Shown here in pieces: positions 25,513 to 34,285 of a DNA stretch of 64,000 bases. The stretch is taken from assembly GCA_028285085.1 (NCBI GenBank), contig JANQQI010000009.1, forward strand, positions 113,889-177,888, read 5' to 3'. Each line of letters begins with the position of its first letter. Position 1 is the first letter of the stretch. This DNA is from Saprospiraceae bacterium (GTDB lineage: Bacteria; Bacteroidota; Bacteroidia; Chitinophagales; Saprospiraceae). A model generated the notes under the pieces. It saw only the letters and a list, made by a program, of their open reading frames with translations, was not told the origin of the DNA and made no database searches. Made by a program: the position numbers and the translations under genes.

Positions 25513-26754
25513 TTATCGTCCAACCCGTCTTTTTAATTCACCGATATACTGTTTCAAATATTCATCTTGAATGGGCACAAGTTCCTCCGGGAAGAGCCGC
25601 TCCATTTCATTCATCAATTGCTTGGAGGTTTCAAAATCCATGGCGTTGACTTTATCGGTTATCTTCAGAGAAAAATTATATCGGTATAAATCAAAAATGC
25701 GTAGAAGATCTTCACTATTTTTGACAACTGGATCGGACAAGGTGGTGAACTGCATATCTTCAGGCTTTTCCGTGGTTTTATCCTGACACGGGCTTAGTTG
25801 ATCTACAAAAAGCTGATTTGAAAAATGTTTATCGAGAGATAACAGATCATTGGAGTTTTGGCCCTTGGTAAAATAAATATCCCGCTGAAATTCATTTTGA
25901 ATCACGATCTCTTTTAAAATAGAATCGCCCTTGATAAGATATAATTCGTTTCTAAGCTTATCGATTTCCCAGATAAATTCTTCCTCCGTTTGACATTTTT
26001 TATTCGAAATTTTTATTACTTGTTTATTAGATATCACATAAGCCGGAATATCTTTAAAATGGGTGGTATCTTTAAAAAAGGGAATTGAGCTCGTACTTTT
26101 TAGTAGCGTGCAATACCAATTGGTATTTAATAAACTCACATCAATAACTTGTACATCTGTACGATAATTATTGATCAGTTGGCTATAGTGAATAGGAAAA
26201 GAAAAATTATCCCCACTCACAAAAAGGATCGCGTTAGGGGTACAAGAATTCAGAACTTTCTCTCCAATTTCTATCGCGGTCTCATTAAACCCACCTCGGG
26301 TTTTCCCTTCGTTAAAAGCCAGCGCCATTGATTCCAAATCACTATGATAATAGTGCTTTAAGGCTAAGCTTCCCCAAACCGCAGCTATTTTTGAATACGG
26401 ATCTAAGAATAGCTTTCGTTGGTTATACCGGGGTGATTTGCTGATGATAAATTCAAACTCCTCGCTAGCCATTTCGGTCAAAAGAGGCTGAATATTAGGA
26501 ATCGATTTCCCGTCCTTACAATTCAATCGATCATAAGCATACCCAAGGAAATAACGAACCACTGTGCTATCCGGGTAGGTGGCTTTCAGCTCTTCCAAGA
26601 TGGCAATTGGCTTTAAGAAATCTTGCTCGTCAAATGGTTTGTAAAATTCACTGATAGCCCTTTCTAAAGGATCGGCTATCTCTGGTGGCTCTGGTGTTTG
26701 CGCATTCATATTGAAGCAAATCAACTGAATGAGAAGAAGTTGCAGTAATTTCAT
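25513..26754 (-). CDS. Secreted protein with a DUF2723-C-terminus-like domain
   Basis: The start is placed at the ATG at 26754 (MKLLQLLLIQLICFNMNAQ, a signal peptide); an ATG at 26817 is also in frame. The N-terminal third looks TPR-like (AISEFYKPFDEQDFLKPIAILEELKATYP). The middle has ILFVSGDNFSFPIHYSQL, then RTDVQVIDVSLLNTNWY. This closely echoes the pattern NGDNDTFPLWY...RxDVxVxNLSLLNTxWY found in the C-terminal part of large DUF2723 membrane proteins. Here the membrane part is absent. I infer a soluble, exported relative of that domain, with unknown function. Confidence 0.65.
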   Translation of the reverse strand: MKLLQLLLIQLICFNMNAQTPEPPEIADPLERAISEFYKPFDEQDFLKPIAILEELKATYPDSTVVRYFLGYAYDRLNCKDGKSIPNIQPLLTEMASEEFEFIISKSPRYNQRKLFLDPYSKIAAVWGSLALKHYYHSDLESMALAFNEGKTRGGFNETAIEIGEKVLNSCTPNAILFVSGDNFSFPIHYSQLINNYRTDVQVIDVSLLNTNWYCTLLKSTSSIPFFKDTTHFKDIPAYVISNKQVIKISNKKCQTEEEFIWEIDKLRNELYLIKGDSILKEIVIQNEFQRDIYFTKGQNSNDLLSLDKHFSNQLFVDQLSPCQDKTTEKPEDMQFTTLSDPVVKNSEDLLRIFDLYRYNFSLKITDKVNAMDFETSKQLMNEMERLFPEELVPIQDEYLKQYIGELKRRVGR

Positions 26755-26852
26755 GCTTTTGATTTTTTGCTTGTTGCTAGCAGCAATAAAAAATGATTGG
26801 GATGCTATGAATGGCATCCGTCCTATTTATTTGGTCCCCTAGCGTGTATATA

Positions 26853-26860
26853 CAAAGATA
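26853..26860 (-). promoter_or_regulatory. Probable -7 box upstream of the 25513-26754 gene
   Basis: CAAAGATA (minus strand TATCTTTG) matches TAnnTTTG. It lies about 100 bases before the preferred start, leaving a leader, and only about 35 bases before the alternative ATG at 26817. Confidence 0.45.
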
Positions 26861-26874
26861 AATGAGATGCGCTT

Positions 26875-27336
26875 CTAAAATTCAAGGTCTTCGAACATAC
26901 ATCCCCCTGATTTAACCTCGTCAATAAACTCTTTCAGCGTAATCGGGTAATCAATACACAGCTTAATATCAAGGATGGCTTCAATGTCTTGTTCAAATTT
27001 AGGCGCATACAAACTCTTAAGCCAGGTTTCTTTATCCTCATTCTTCACATCGATTTCTTTTCCATCAATTTTGTATTTTATGTCTTCCTCATTCTTTAAG
27101 ACAGAGTCATAGCAGAAGTCATTGGCAGGTTTATCATAATAATCAGCGACTTGTCTTAGCACAAGTTTTTCGATTCTATCGGCGCCTTTGATGACTACTT
27201 TTTCACAATCGGCTACCACTGAAGTTGGGTTTTCGCTCGCTTGGTTATCGTCATTAAAAATGATGTTTTGCAGGAAGAACAGTAGTAAACCACCAACTAC
27301 AGTCGTAATTATACCGCCAATAATTTCCTTTTTCAT
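26875..27336 (-). CDS. Membrane-anchored protein of unknown function
   Basis: 153 residues with a single N-terminal membrane segment (EIIGGIITTVVGGLLLFFLQNIIF), then a hydrophilic domain with four cysteines (ADCEK, DFCYD, KLCIDY, GGCMF). No family is recognised. The anchor type GGIITTVVGGLLL is common in small phage-defence or effector proteins but also in ordinary inner-membrane proteins, so nothing is claimed. A half copy of the dispersed repeat lies just upstream (27342-27365). Confidence 0.6.
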   Translation of the reverse strand: MKKEIIGGIITTVVGGLLLFFLQNIIFNDDNQASENPTSVVADCEKVVIKGADRIEKLVLRQVADYYDKPANDFCYDSVLKNEEDIKYKIDGKEIDVKNEDKETWLKSLYAPKFEQDIEAILDIKLCIDYPITLKEFIDEVKSGGCMFEDLEF

Positions 27337-27341
27337 GATTT

Positions 27342-27365
27342 ATGATTTCCGAACATGCTCTAAGA
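27342..27365. repeat. Half copy of the AGAGC(A/T)TGTT repeat end
   Basis: On the minus strand it reads CTTAGAGCATGTTCGGAAAT, matching the end consensus of the elements at 9355 and 20588. The other end is not visible nearby. Confidence 0.45.
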
Positions 27366-27509
27366 AAGATGCCGATACTATACACTTGTTTCCTCATAAC
27401 ATCCAATCGGCTATCCCTTAAAGGTACGCATTTCGATTGGGACACAGGCATAGGTGGATTTTCTCCATCCCAAACGGCTATTCGTCTGTCTGATGCTACC
27501 GCTTGTTTT

Positions 27510-27947
27510 TCACCACCCCACATACGCAGGTGGCTTAATTCCTTGCAGTCGCAAATAAACGATGAGCTGCCCTCGGTGATGACTCAGATGATTATCCATC
27601 GTCTCGATGATAAAGTTTTTAGACACCTGGCCATAAAATACTTTTACCTTTTGGGATAAATCAACGGTGGTTGTATTTTCCAAAAAAGCCAAGAATTGAT
27701 TAAAAAAGTCCTCTAAGCCAGCTTTAACTTCCGCTTTGGTTTTGAATTTTAGTTTCTCCATTTCGGTCTCCGTCACAAAGCGGCTGTGCGTACGCAGCCA
27801 GGTGGTAATGTGCGAACACTGCAACCGGAATGATTTGGCCTCGGACGTGGGCTTAAAGTCAAATTGGTCTTCGGGCATTGCCTCAATTAATTTCAAGGTA
27901 TAGCGTTGATTACCTTTCCAACGTTTGATGATTTCTTTGATTTCCAT
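27510..27947 (-). CDS. DinB-family protein
   Basis: 145 residues, a four-helix-bundle DinB-like protein. The metal-ligand histidines are in CSHITTW (H46) and in DNHLSHHRGQ (about 118-125). The family includes bacillithiol transferases and other thiol-dependent enzymes, as well as many of unknown role. There is no signal peptide. It is monocistronic, with a short leader; no partner gene suggests a substrate. Confidence 0.88.
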   Translation of the reverse strand: MEIKEIIKRWKGNQRYTLKLIEAMPEDQFDFKPTSEAKSFRLQCSHITTWLRTHSRFVTETEMEKLKFKTKAEVKAGLEDFFNQFLAFLENTTTVDLSQKVKVFYGQVSKNFIIETMDNHLSHHRGQLIVYLRLQGIKPPAYVGW

Positions 27948-28024
27948 AATTTATAGATGTAAAATGACCTAATGCTGGTAAACAACACTAGGCCTAAATG
28001 AATGAATTTAAAGCTCTTTGGCTC

Positions 28025-28546
28025 TTAATTGCTGTGCAACTTGGCTACGCCATCCACAATTGACTGCCCCGCCATGGTTAAAAAAACATTGAATTGCTCC
28101 TCGGTCATTTGAGGATTTTCTACAAAGCCTTCTCTATCGGAAGTCCAAACCACCATGCACTTTTGGTAGCCTAGGTCCACCACCCGCAGTGAGTTGATCA
28201 TATTTTTGGTGGGCGTCCCTTCGGTGATGGCGTATTGGTAGTAGCGTTCTGTATCGCTGAATGCCGTGATGGTTTCGGTATAACTGGCTTGGCCTTTGGG
28301 CGTACCGGGGGCGGTACAGCTGCGCTTGGCACCGGCACCGGGCTTGGCATCACCGATTAACCAGGTATCCGTTAGCAAGTGCGGCACAATCTCTTCCAGG
28401 CCGTCCAATTTTCGTAAGCGTTCCCAAACTTCATCCGCGGAAGCTTCAACAATTTGGGATTTCACGAAGCTGGTTTGTTGAGCAGCTACCGTATTAATAA
28501 AAAAGAAAGAAAAAAATAAAGCCGAAATAAGGAATTTGAATTTCAT
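28025..28546 (-). CDS. Secreted SRPBCC (START-like) protein
   Basis: 173 residues with a signal peptide (FLISALFFSFFFINTVAAQ). The START/polyketide-cyclase fold shows in VEASADEVWERLRKLDGLEEIVPH, then RSCTAPGTPKGQASYTETI and the C-terminal helix EEQFNVFLTMAGQSIVDGVAKL. It binds hydrophobic ligands or acts as a cyclase-type enzyme. It follows a cytosolic SRPBCC gene by 30 bases, so the two relatives form an operon, probably by old duplication. Confidence 0.85.
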   Translation of the reverse strand: MKFKFLISALFFSFFFINTVAAQQTSFVKSQIVEASADEVWERLRKLDGLEEIVPHLLTDTWLIGDAKPGAGAKRSCTAPGTPKGQASYTETITAFSDTERYYQYAITEGTPTKNMINSLRVVDLGYQKCMVVWTSDREGFVENPQMTEEQFNVFLTMAGQSIVDGVAKLHSN

Positions 28547-28576
28547 TTTTTTAGCATTTTAAATTTAATGAAATAA

Positions 28577-28984
28577 TCAGCCTGCCAACTCCTCTAACTT
28601 AGCAGCAGAAGTACCATACATTTGGCCGATTTGTTCTTTTAGCATTTGAAAGGTTTCTTCGTTTTCCACATCCATTTCTACTGACCAGTTGAGGCGCGTA
28701 ACATCCTGCTCATTTTCCAAGCGCATAATGCCAATAATATTTTCAGCGGGAAAACTCTGCTGTCGGTGTACGGTATAAATGAATGTTTTCTCGGCGTTGG
28801 AAGCTAGGAACAGTTCTTCCAAGGTGTCGCCATTTTCCAGATCGCAAAAACGCTTGTTGCCTTCCACTCTGGAGCCCGTTAAGATGGGAAACCAGTTTTC
28901 CCAATTCGCTCCGGTTTTAATTAATGACCATACATTTTCCAGAGGGGCTTTAATTTGATGTGAGGTTTGAATTGATTTGTGCAT
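28577..28984 (-). CDS. SRPBCC (START-like) protein, cytosolic
   Basis: 135 residues without a signal peptide. SRPBCC pattern: IKAPLENVWSLIKTGANWENWFPILTGS, TRLNWSVEMDV, and a C-terminal helix. It lies between the AraC-type regulator gene (29081-29932, 96-bp gap) and the secreted SRPBCC gene (30-bp gap). Together they form a likely regulated unit of two ligand-binding proteins. The ligand is unknown. Confidence 0.85.
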   Translation of the reverse strand: MHKSIQTSHQIKAPLENVWSLIKTGANWENWFPILTGSRVEGNKRFCDLENGDTLEELFLASNAEKTFIYTVHRQQSFPAENIIGIMRLENEQDVTRLNWSVEMDVENEETFQMLKEQIGQMYGTSAAKLEELAG

Positions 28985-29080
28985 GTACCAAAAATTTTAT
29001 GAATTGATTTAAAAAAGTATGATGGTACAAAGATGCCGCGAGTAAAAAATAAAAAGGGGACTGTTTAGATCAGAAAGGTG

Positions 29081-29932
29081 TTAGTTTGGTTCAAGTTTAA
29101 TTTTCCGTAACTCAGACGGTGAAATGGAAAAATGTGCTTTAAAACTTTTCGCAAAAACTTTAGGATCATTAAATCCACAATCGTAACCAATATCCGCAAT
29201 TCGCTTATCGGAATAACGGAGTAAATCGACTGCTTTTTCCAGACGCCTAGTACGGATATATTTGGCCGGAGAGGTTTGAAAAATTGCTTTAAACTTCCTT
29301 TTAAAAGAAGACAAACTCAAATGTGAAAGATAGGCCAGGTCCTCAACCGATAATGGATCGAAAATATGTTTATTCACTAAGTCACGCAGAGAGACTTTTT
29401 CTTCTTCGAATAATTCTTGCAGCAATAATCGAATGGCCGGATTACCGGATTTATATAATAAAAAAATAAGCTCTTTGAGTTTTAATTTGGTCAAGGTGTC
29501 ATCCAGCAATTGTGGATGATCAAAATAAAAACGTAATCCTTGGATGTAGTTATTCAAGGCTTCATTGTATTTCACCACCTGAATACATTTCACAGACTGT
29601 GATTGCTGCCTCACCAAGAAATCAGGAATCGAGTTGTCATAGACATACTGCAGAATATCTGCAAACAGATGCATCACCACCACCTCGTTGACACGATCAT
29701 CGGCATTGGCACGCCAAAGGTTGAGATAGCGTCCGCATTTCATCAATACCCCCTCATTGGTTTTAATTTGCCTCTTTTCTCCACCTCCGTGGACAGTCGC
29801 CTGCCCGTGCAGGGGGTAGATAAAGCAGGATTCGCCCACCATCTCTTGCTTAGCCTTGAGGGGTGGTTTAAAAATCACCCGCTGCAAAACGGGCTTTTCT
29901 AATAAGGCGATCTCTTGGTATTGGTCAATCAT
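29081..29932 (-). CDS. AraC-family transcription regulator
   Basis: 283 residues. The N-terminal 150 residues look like an AraC-type cupin effector domain (ATVHGGGEKRQIKTNEGVLMKCG). The C-terminal 100 residues are a double helix-turn-helix: VEDLAYLSHLSLSSFKRKFKAIFQ, then IADIGYDCGFNDPKVFAKSFKAHFSISPSE. It likely controls the two SRPBCC genes that follow on the same strand. The effector is unknown. Confidence 0.93.
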   Translation of the reverse strand: MIDQYQEIALLEKPVLQRVIFKPPLKAKQEMVGESCFIYPLHGQATVHGGGEKRQIKTNEGVLMKCGRYLNLWRANADDRVNEVVVMHLFADILQYVYDNSIPDFLVRQQSQSVKCIQVVKYNEALNNYIQGLRFYFDHPQLLDDTLTKLKLKELIFLLYKSGNPAIRLLLQELFEEEKVSLRDLVNKHIFDPLSVEDLAYLSHLSLSSFKRKFKAIFQTSPAKYIRTRRLEKAVDLLRYSDKRIADIGYDCGFNDPKVFAKSFKAHFSISPSELRKIKLEPN

Positions 29933-30232
29933 GGTATAGTTTGGTCATTAAAGCTGGGATAAAGTTGACAACTATCCAGGATTTCCGCTTTGGCATTTAG
30001 CTCAAAAAGGTGTCAATTTAGGTCAACCTTGCTAATTCATTTAACAACTGCACCTAATAAAAAAGGGTAAACAATCTTTCAGAATTCATGTTACTATTCC
30101 GTTGTCATCTGCTCTTAATTACTTATATTTAAGGCTAATTATTCACGCCTAAGTGTTCGACCTGTTTGCATAAAACAGTTGTCCTACAACAATACCTTTT
30201 ACTTTTTTGTACAACACTAAAAATCAGTATTT
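29933..30232. other. Divergent intergenic region
   Basis: 300 bases between the minus-strand AraC gene and the plus-strand lipoprotein gene. AT-rich, so it should hold both promoters, but I see no perfect TAnnTTTG box. No repeat match or ORF. Confidence 0.5.
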
Positions 30233-31288
30233 ATGAAAACTAAATACCTGGCGTGGTATGCTTTCTCACTCTTGGTCGTGATGATGAGCTGTCGAAAAGA
30301 AGTACTAAAAGAAACCATTGTGGAAGTCCCGGTAGAAACGGCGTGGAAGGAAAACAAAAATTTCAGACAATACGCCAAAGTTCGGACAAATAGCTTGGCA
30401 ACGAATGACGTCTTACTATTCGATGGACCAAATGAATTTAACAGATTACATCCCGATGGCACGCTAGAGCGACGATGGAAATATTTTCACCCGGAGTATT
30501 ATGAACTGCCCTTGCACGAAAATTTCTATCTCGAACTTGGAGAGGATTTAAGTACCATCGCAACTTATAATGCGCTCGGGTTACAAACCACTTATGATGG
30601 CTTTATTGATTTTAAAAACTTGGAGCCTGATTTTGAAGAGATTTATTTTAATGGCAGTTGGAGCAGAATAAATATCGCCATCAATGATCTGGGTCAGTGT
30701 TTAGTCCCGATAAAAAAAGCGGGGGATAACGGTACGACTACCATTTATCTACTCGATACCGAGCGTACTCCACATTTCATTGGGCATGATGTGATTTTAT
30801 TTAGTGATACAATCAGAATCACTATTCCGGTATCTAGTTTCAGTAATATCGTTGGTTTTGAAGATTATTTTTTGCTAGGTAGTAATGATGGTGTGTTTAA
30901 AATTGATGAAAGAGGAATCTATCAAAAAGTTTTAGATCAAGCTAGTGTGATTAAGTTTATTAAACATCAGGATAAAATTTATGCCGTCAAACAGTCTCAA
31001 GAATTTTTCACCTCTTCGGATGAGGGGGAAACCTGGGATTCGAAAGTGGGCTTCCCGACGCCACTCTTTTCTCATCAATCCTTTGGAGATAGTCTAATTG
31101 CTTTCCGAAATGACAACATTTATACCCTCCGCCTGGGAGAAGATTTTTATCAGCTTCGTCCTTTAAATAATGAAGGATTAGAAAGTACTGGCATTACCTC
31201 TATCTCTACTTTTAGGGACACAGTCTATGTAACCACTTATTCGGGCGTTTACCAACGTAGCTTGGCTGATTTTTATGAGGATTTGTAG
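30233..31288 (+). CDS. Lipoprotein with beta-propeller-like repeats
   Basis: 351 residues with a lipoprotein signal ending VVMMSC (Cys20). The rest has repeated beta-blade-like segments: FEDYFLLGSNDGVFKIDERG, KFIKHQDKIYAVKQSQEFFTSSDEGETWDSK (a sortilin/BNR-like Asp-box), DTVYVTTYSGVYQRSL. This suggests a surface or periplasmic beta-propeller of the YVTN/BNR type, which typically binds ligands or glycans. The exact family was not recognised. It is monocistronic and lies among minus-strand genes. Confidence 0.7.
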   Translation: MKTKYLAWYAFSLLVVMMSCRKEVLKETIVEVPVETAWKENKNFRQYAKVRTNSLATNDVLLFDGPNEFNRLHPDGTLERRWKYFHPEYYELPLHENFYLELGEDLSTIATYNALGLQTTYDGFIDFKNLEPDFEEIYFNGSWSRINIAINDLGQCLVPIKKAGDNGTTTIYLLDTERTPHFIGHDVILFSDTIRITIPVSSFSNIVGFEDYFLLGSNDGVFKIDERGIYQKVLDQASVIKFIKHQDKIYAVKQSQEFFTSSDEGETWDSKVGFPTPLFSHQSFGDSLIAFRNDNIYTLRLGEDFYQLRPLNNEGLESTGITSISTFRDTVYVTTYSGVYQRSLADFYEDL

Positions 31289-31295
31289 TGGAAGC

Positions 31296-31658
31296 TTAAT
31301 GATAATTAAAATAGCTCTGGTAGGTTAAAAAACACCCCATTAAGAATAATAGTAATAAAAACAAATCCGATATTCTATTTTTTTGAGCTTGCTGGGCCTT
31401 GGGAAAATACATTCGGTAGGCGCCCAGCAAAGTTATGAGCCATCCCAATATGGTGATGATTAAAGCCCAATTGAGCTGCCATAAATTATGGTATTTAATA
31501 ATGACCAAGCCACCAATCAATAGCACCAAGCCATTTAAATATACCGTGGTAGCTTCGACCTGCTTCCAAATCTTGAAATTCAAATATTCTGAAGAAGAAA
31601 GAATCATCAATCCCGGACCTAAAATACCCGCAATGTCGAATGAAATATCACTTACCAT
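31296..31658 (-). CDS. Small integral membrane protein, unknown function
   Basis: 120 residues with about four membrane segments: DISFDIAGILGPGLMIL, TVYLNGLVLLIGGLVII, WALIITILGWLITLLGAY, and DLFLLLLFLMGCFLTYQ. No family is recognised. It starts 34 bases after the stop of the beta-lactamase-like gene upstream, so they may be co-transcribed, and it converges with the propeller lipoprotein gene. Confidence 0.7.
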   Translation of the reverse strand: MVSDISFDIAGILGPGLMILSSSEYLNFKIWKQVEATTVYLNGLVLLIGGLVIIKYHNLWQLNWALIITILGWLITLLGAYRMYFPKAQQAQKNRISDLFLLLLFLMGCFLTYQSYFNYH

Positions 31659-31692
31659 AAATTCGCTTGTTCTTTCTGTCCAACAAATACCC

Positions 31693-33018
31693 CTACCCTC
31701 TTACCTTTTTCAAATCACGCTGCGCGGACTGGGAATCGGGAAATAAAATCGTATTTAAATAAAACAGTTTTTCGGCTTTGTCATAAGCCTGATTGTTGTA
31801 ATGATAATAGCCTTTGATTTGAATCAGTAATTCGTCAAATCCATCCGCTTGAGGCATAGCCTCTAGTTCTTGCCTTGATTCTATTTGGGAAAAATCTAAA
31901 GATCGGATAAGTTGTGAGGTGTTTTGGTAAGCAGCTTTTTCTGCGACTGTACCGGTCAAAGCTACTTTAATAAAATAACTGACATCAATGTAATCAGTAT
32001 GATCCGAGTTTGCTAAAATAGATACCACGTAGTTGTCATTCTGATACCACATCAGCTCGCCACGAATGCCATAATAGCCTCCCGGATGGCCGATGATGAC
32101 TTTGTCATTACGCTTAGTGATTCCGATACCATAGCCATATTCGCCTTGATAAGATGTTGTTTTTGGACTTAGCATTAGCTGCTTGGACTTGTCATTCATC
32201 AGCTTATTGGACTGCAAGCCATGAAAAAACTTCACCAAATCCTTTACCGATGAGTACGCGCCCCCGGCGGGGCTGCTGCCCATATTTAAGTGATAATTCG
32301 TTTTCCACCAATCTTCCGGTGAGGATGGCCTGACGTAGCCGGTGGCCACATTCGAAATAATTTCCGTCAGCTGCCAAATGTCCGTCGCTTGCATCTCTAA
32401 GGGATTAAAAATGTGTTGGTTCAGGTAGGCTTTGTAGGATTTTTTCGATACCGCCTCGATCAAAAATCCCAAAAGGACATAGCCGACATTGCTGTAATGA
32501 TGGCTGCCCGTTCGAGTCTTATCGATGTTTAAGGTCTCGTATGCACTTCGATAATCGTTTAATTCCAGATAGTCGAACTTAGGGCTTTGATCAAAGTTTT
32601 CATGAAACCACAACGGCAGCCCGCTGGTGTGTGTCAGCAATTGATGGGCCGTCACCGAATCACGGATATATCGATTGGGAAACTGCGGCAGATAATGCCC
32701 GAGGGGTCGATGCAAATTAATTTGCCCCCGTTCATGCAACTGCATTATCGCTACCGCGGTGAATAGTTTCCCAATCGATGCCGTATTGAATTTTGTATCT
32801 ACCTGATTGCGGACCTGATGCTCCCGGCTGGCGTAGCCATAGGCTTTTTCAAGTACCACTTCACCCGCCTTGGCAATACAAATACTTAAGCTGAAATTGT
32901 CATCTTCAGCTAGTTCCTCTAGATAATCACTCGTTTTTTTGATGAATAAATCATCTTGACCAAAGGCAAGATTTACAAGCAGACAAAGCGTGATTATCAA
33001 AGACAGTATTTTCGTCAT
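31693..33018 (-). CDS. Secreted serine beta-lactamase-like hydrolase with C-terminal TPR-like tail
   Basis: 441 residues with a signal peptide ending in AFGQ. A class C beta-lactamase/D-peptidase domain (about 40-350) shows SIGK (S81, K84), YSNVGY and HPGG. The last ~60 residues (LLIQIKGYYHYNNQAYDKAEKLFYLNTILFPDS) resemble one or two TPRs. It probably acts as an esterase or peptidase in the periplasm. Unlike the relative at 9461-10993, it is not a lipoprotein. Confidence 0.87.
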   Translation of the reverse strand: MTKILSLIITLCLLVNLAFGQDDLFIKKTSDYLEELAEDDNFSLSICIAKAGEVVLEKAYGYASREHQVRNQVDTKFNTASIGKLFTAVAIMQLHERGQINLHRPLGHYLPQFPNRYIRDSVTAHQLLTHTSGLPLWFHENFDQSPKFDYLELNDYRSAYETLNIDKTRTGSHHYSNVGYVLLGFLIEAVSKKSYKAYLNQHIFNPLEMQATDIWQLTEIISNVATGYVRPSSPEDWWKTNYHLNMGSSPAGGAYSSVKDLVKFFHGLQSNKLMNDKSKQLMLSPKTTSYQGEYGYGIGITKRNDKVIIGHPGGYYGIRGELMWYQNDNYVVSILANSDHTDYIDVSYFIKVALTGTVAEKAAYQNTSQLIRSLDFSQIESRQELEAMPQADGFDELLIQIKGYYHYNNQAYDKAEKLFYLNTILFPDSQSAQRDLKKVRG

Positions 33019-33060
33019 CGAGGCGGTGTTTTCTAATCAGGGAACGGTTGGTGTCTACGG

Positions 33061-34026
33061 TTATTCAAACGGAGAAATCCGGCCTAGCCAAAAATCTTTT
33101 CCGGCATTTTGCTCTATTTCGGATAATCTTATGGCTCTTAAGGTGACAGGCCAGGGGCCATTAATGACTTTTATTCTTCTCGCGTTGGCATCCCAGGATA
33201 CGACCAGCATAGAATGCTCTGAGGTGCCAGCTTCCCGACGCTCCAGAAAATCTCCAGATTGGGGAATGTATTCAGCGCCGGTACTGGAATGCGTGAATTT
33301 ACCGGTGGCATTATTGTAACGATATAACCTATTGGCGTTGCCAAAGATCGTCCTGACCTGGCCGGTAAAATCAATGGTTTGAAACTCCCCTGGATTATTA
33401 ATCACGACCCCCGTTTCATGATAATACCAGGAGACAAACTCGCTGCACAGTGCTTCATCGGGATTGGCATATTTAGGATTCCCGGAGAATTGATCGCTCG
33501 GGTCACTCCCACATTTGCCGATGTCCTGTGCGGCTAGCACCACGGCCGGGTGAGCAGAGGCATCCACTCCGGCAATCCGGCAACGGGACTCCCTCGCCCA
33601 GGGCGCCAAGTCAATAATGTTATGCCCAGATTTTAATTCCTGGGAAATCGTTGAGTCTACAATTTTGAGCCTTTCCCAACGGTCATCATCCCCACTATCT
33701 GAAATATCGTAATCAATTTGAATGGTTAAGGTACTAATCATTAGAGGTGTCTTTCCTCCTTTATTTTGTAGCCCCATTTGATCCCAATAATTCCGCTTAC
33801 CAGAATAAGCCATAGATTGTAATATCTCTAATCCTTCAGGAGTGCATTGTCCTTCAATTTGGGTAGAACTGGTACGTTCCAGAGCGATGGGGACCGATAG
33901 GGTCGAGCCTTGATAGTTTTGAAAGCAGACAAAACGCGTCATCTTGCGAGCACCGATGGGTGAGCTGCAGGTAATGGTTACGGTTAAATTTGTAGGTGGG
34001 TTAGTTAGTTTCTTGTCAGAACTCAT
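33061..34026 (-). CDS. Possible NlpC/CHAP-like protein without signal peptide
   Basis: 321 residues. The C-terminal half has the layout of a papain-like NlpC/CHAP fold: EALCSEFVSWYYHETG (candidate nucleophile C194), then QSGDFLERREAG and GTSEHSMLVVSWD (candidate His271), followed by a short strand. The N-terminal part (VTITCSSPIGARKMTRFVCF) is beta-rich and has no recognised family. There is no signal peptide, so it would need a non-Sec route or act in the cytosol. It lies alone between two secreted-protein genes. The fold call is tentative. Confidence 0.65.
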   Translation of the reverse strand: MSSDKKLTNPPTNLTVTITCSSPIGARKMTRFVCFQNYQGSTLSVPIALERTSSTQIEGQCTPEGLEILQSMAYSGKRNYWDQMGLQNKGGKTPLMISTLTIQIDYDISDSGDDDRWERLKIVDSTISQELKSGHNIIDLAPWARESRCRIAGVDASAHPAVVLAAQDIGKCGSDPSDQFSGNPKYANPDEALCSEFVSWYYHETGVVINNPGEFQTIDFTGQVRTIFGNANRLYRYNNATGKFTHSSTGAEYIPQSGDFLERREAGTSEHSMLVVSWDANARRIKVINGPWPVTLRAIRLSEIEQNAGKDFWLGRISPFE

Positions 34027-34285
34027 GGTTTAGGGAGTTTTTAAGGATTAGTAAAAGATGAGTACATAGTAGTACTTAGGCGAGTATCCGTATCCCCTAA
34101 TTTAATTATTCTTTCTGCTTTAGCATGAAGTTCTGATGTCTTTATTTTTTTAGAATATAACCTACCCTCTATCTAGTTCCAAAACCATTTCTCTAACGGC
34201 TTAAGTCCTTCAACCATCACTATTCATAATAGCCGGTCTATTGAAAAGCGCGTTAGAGAATTTGGTCTTTGCGATGATTGGCCCG

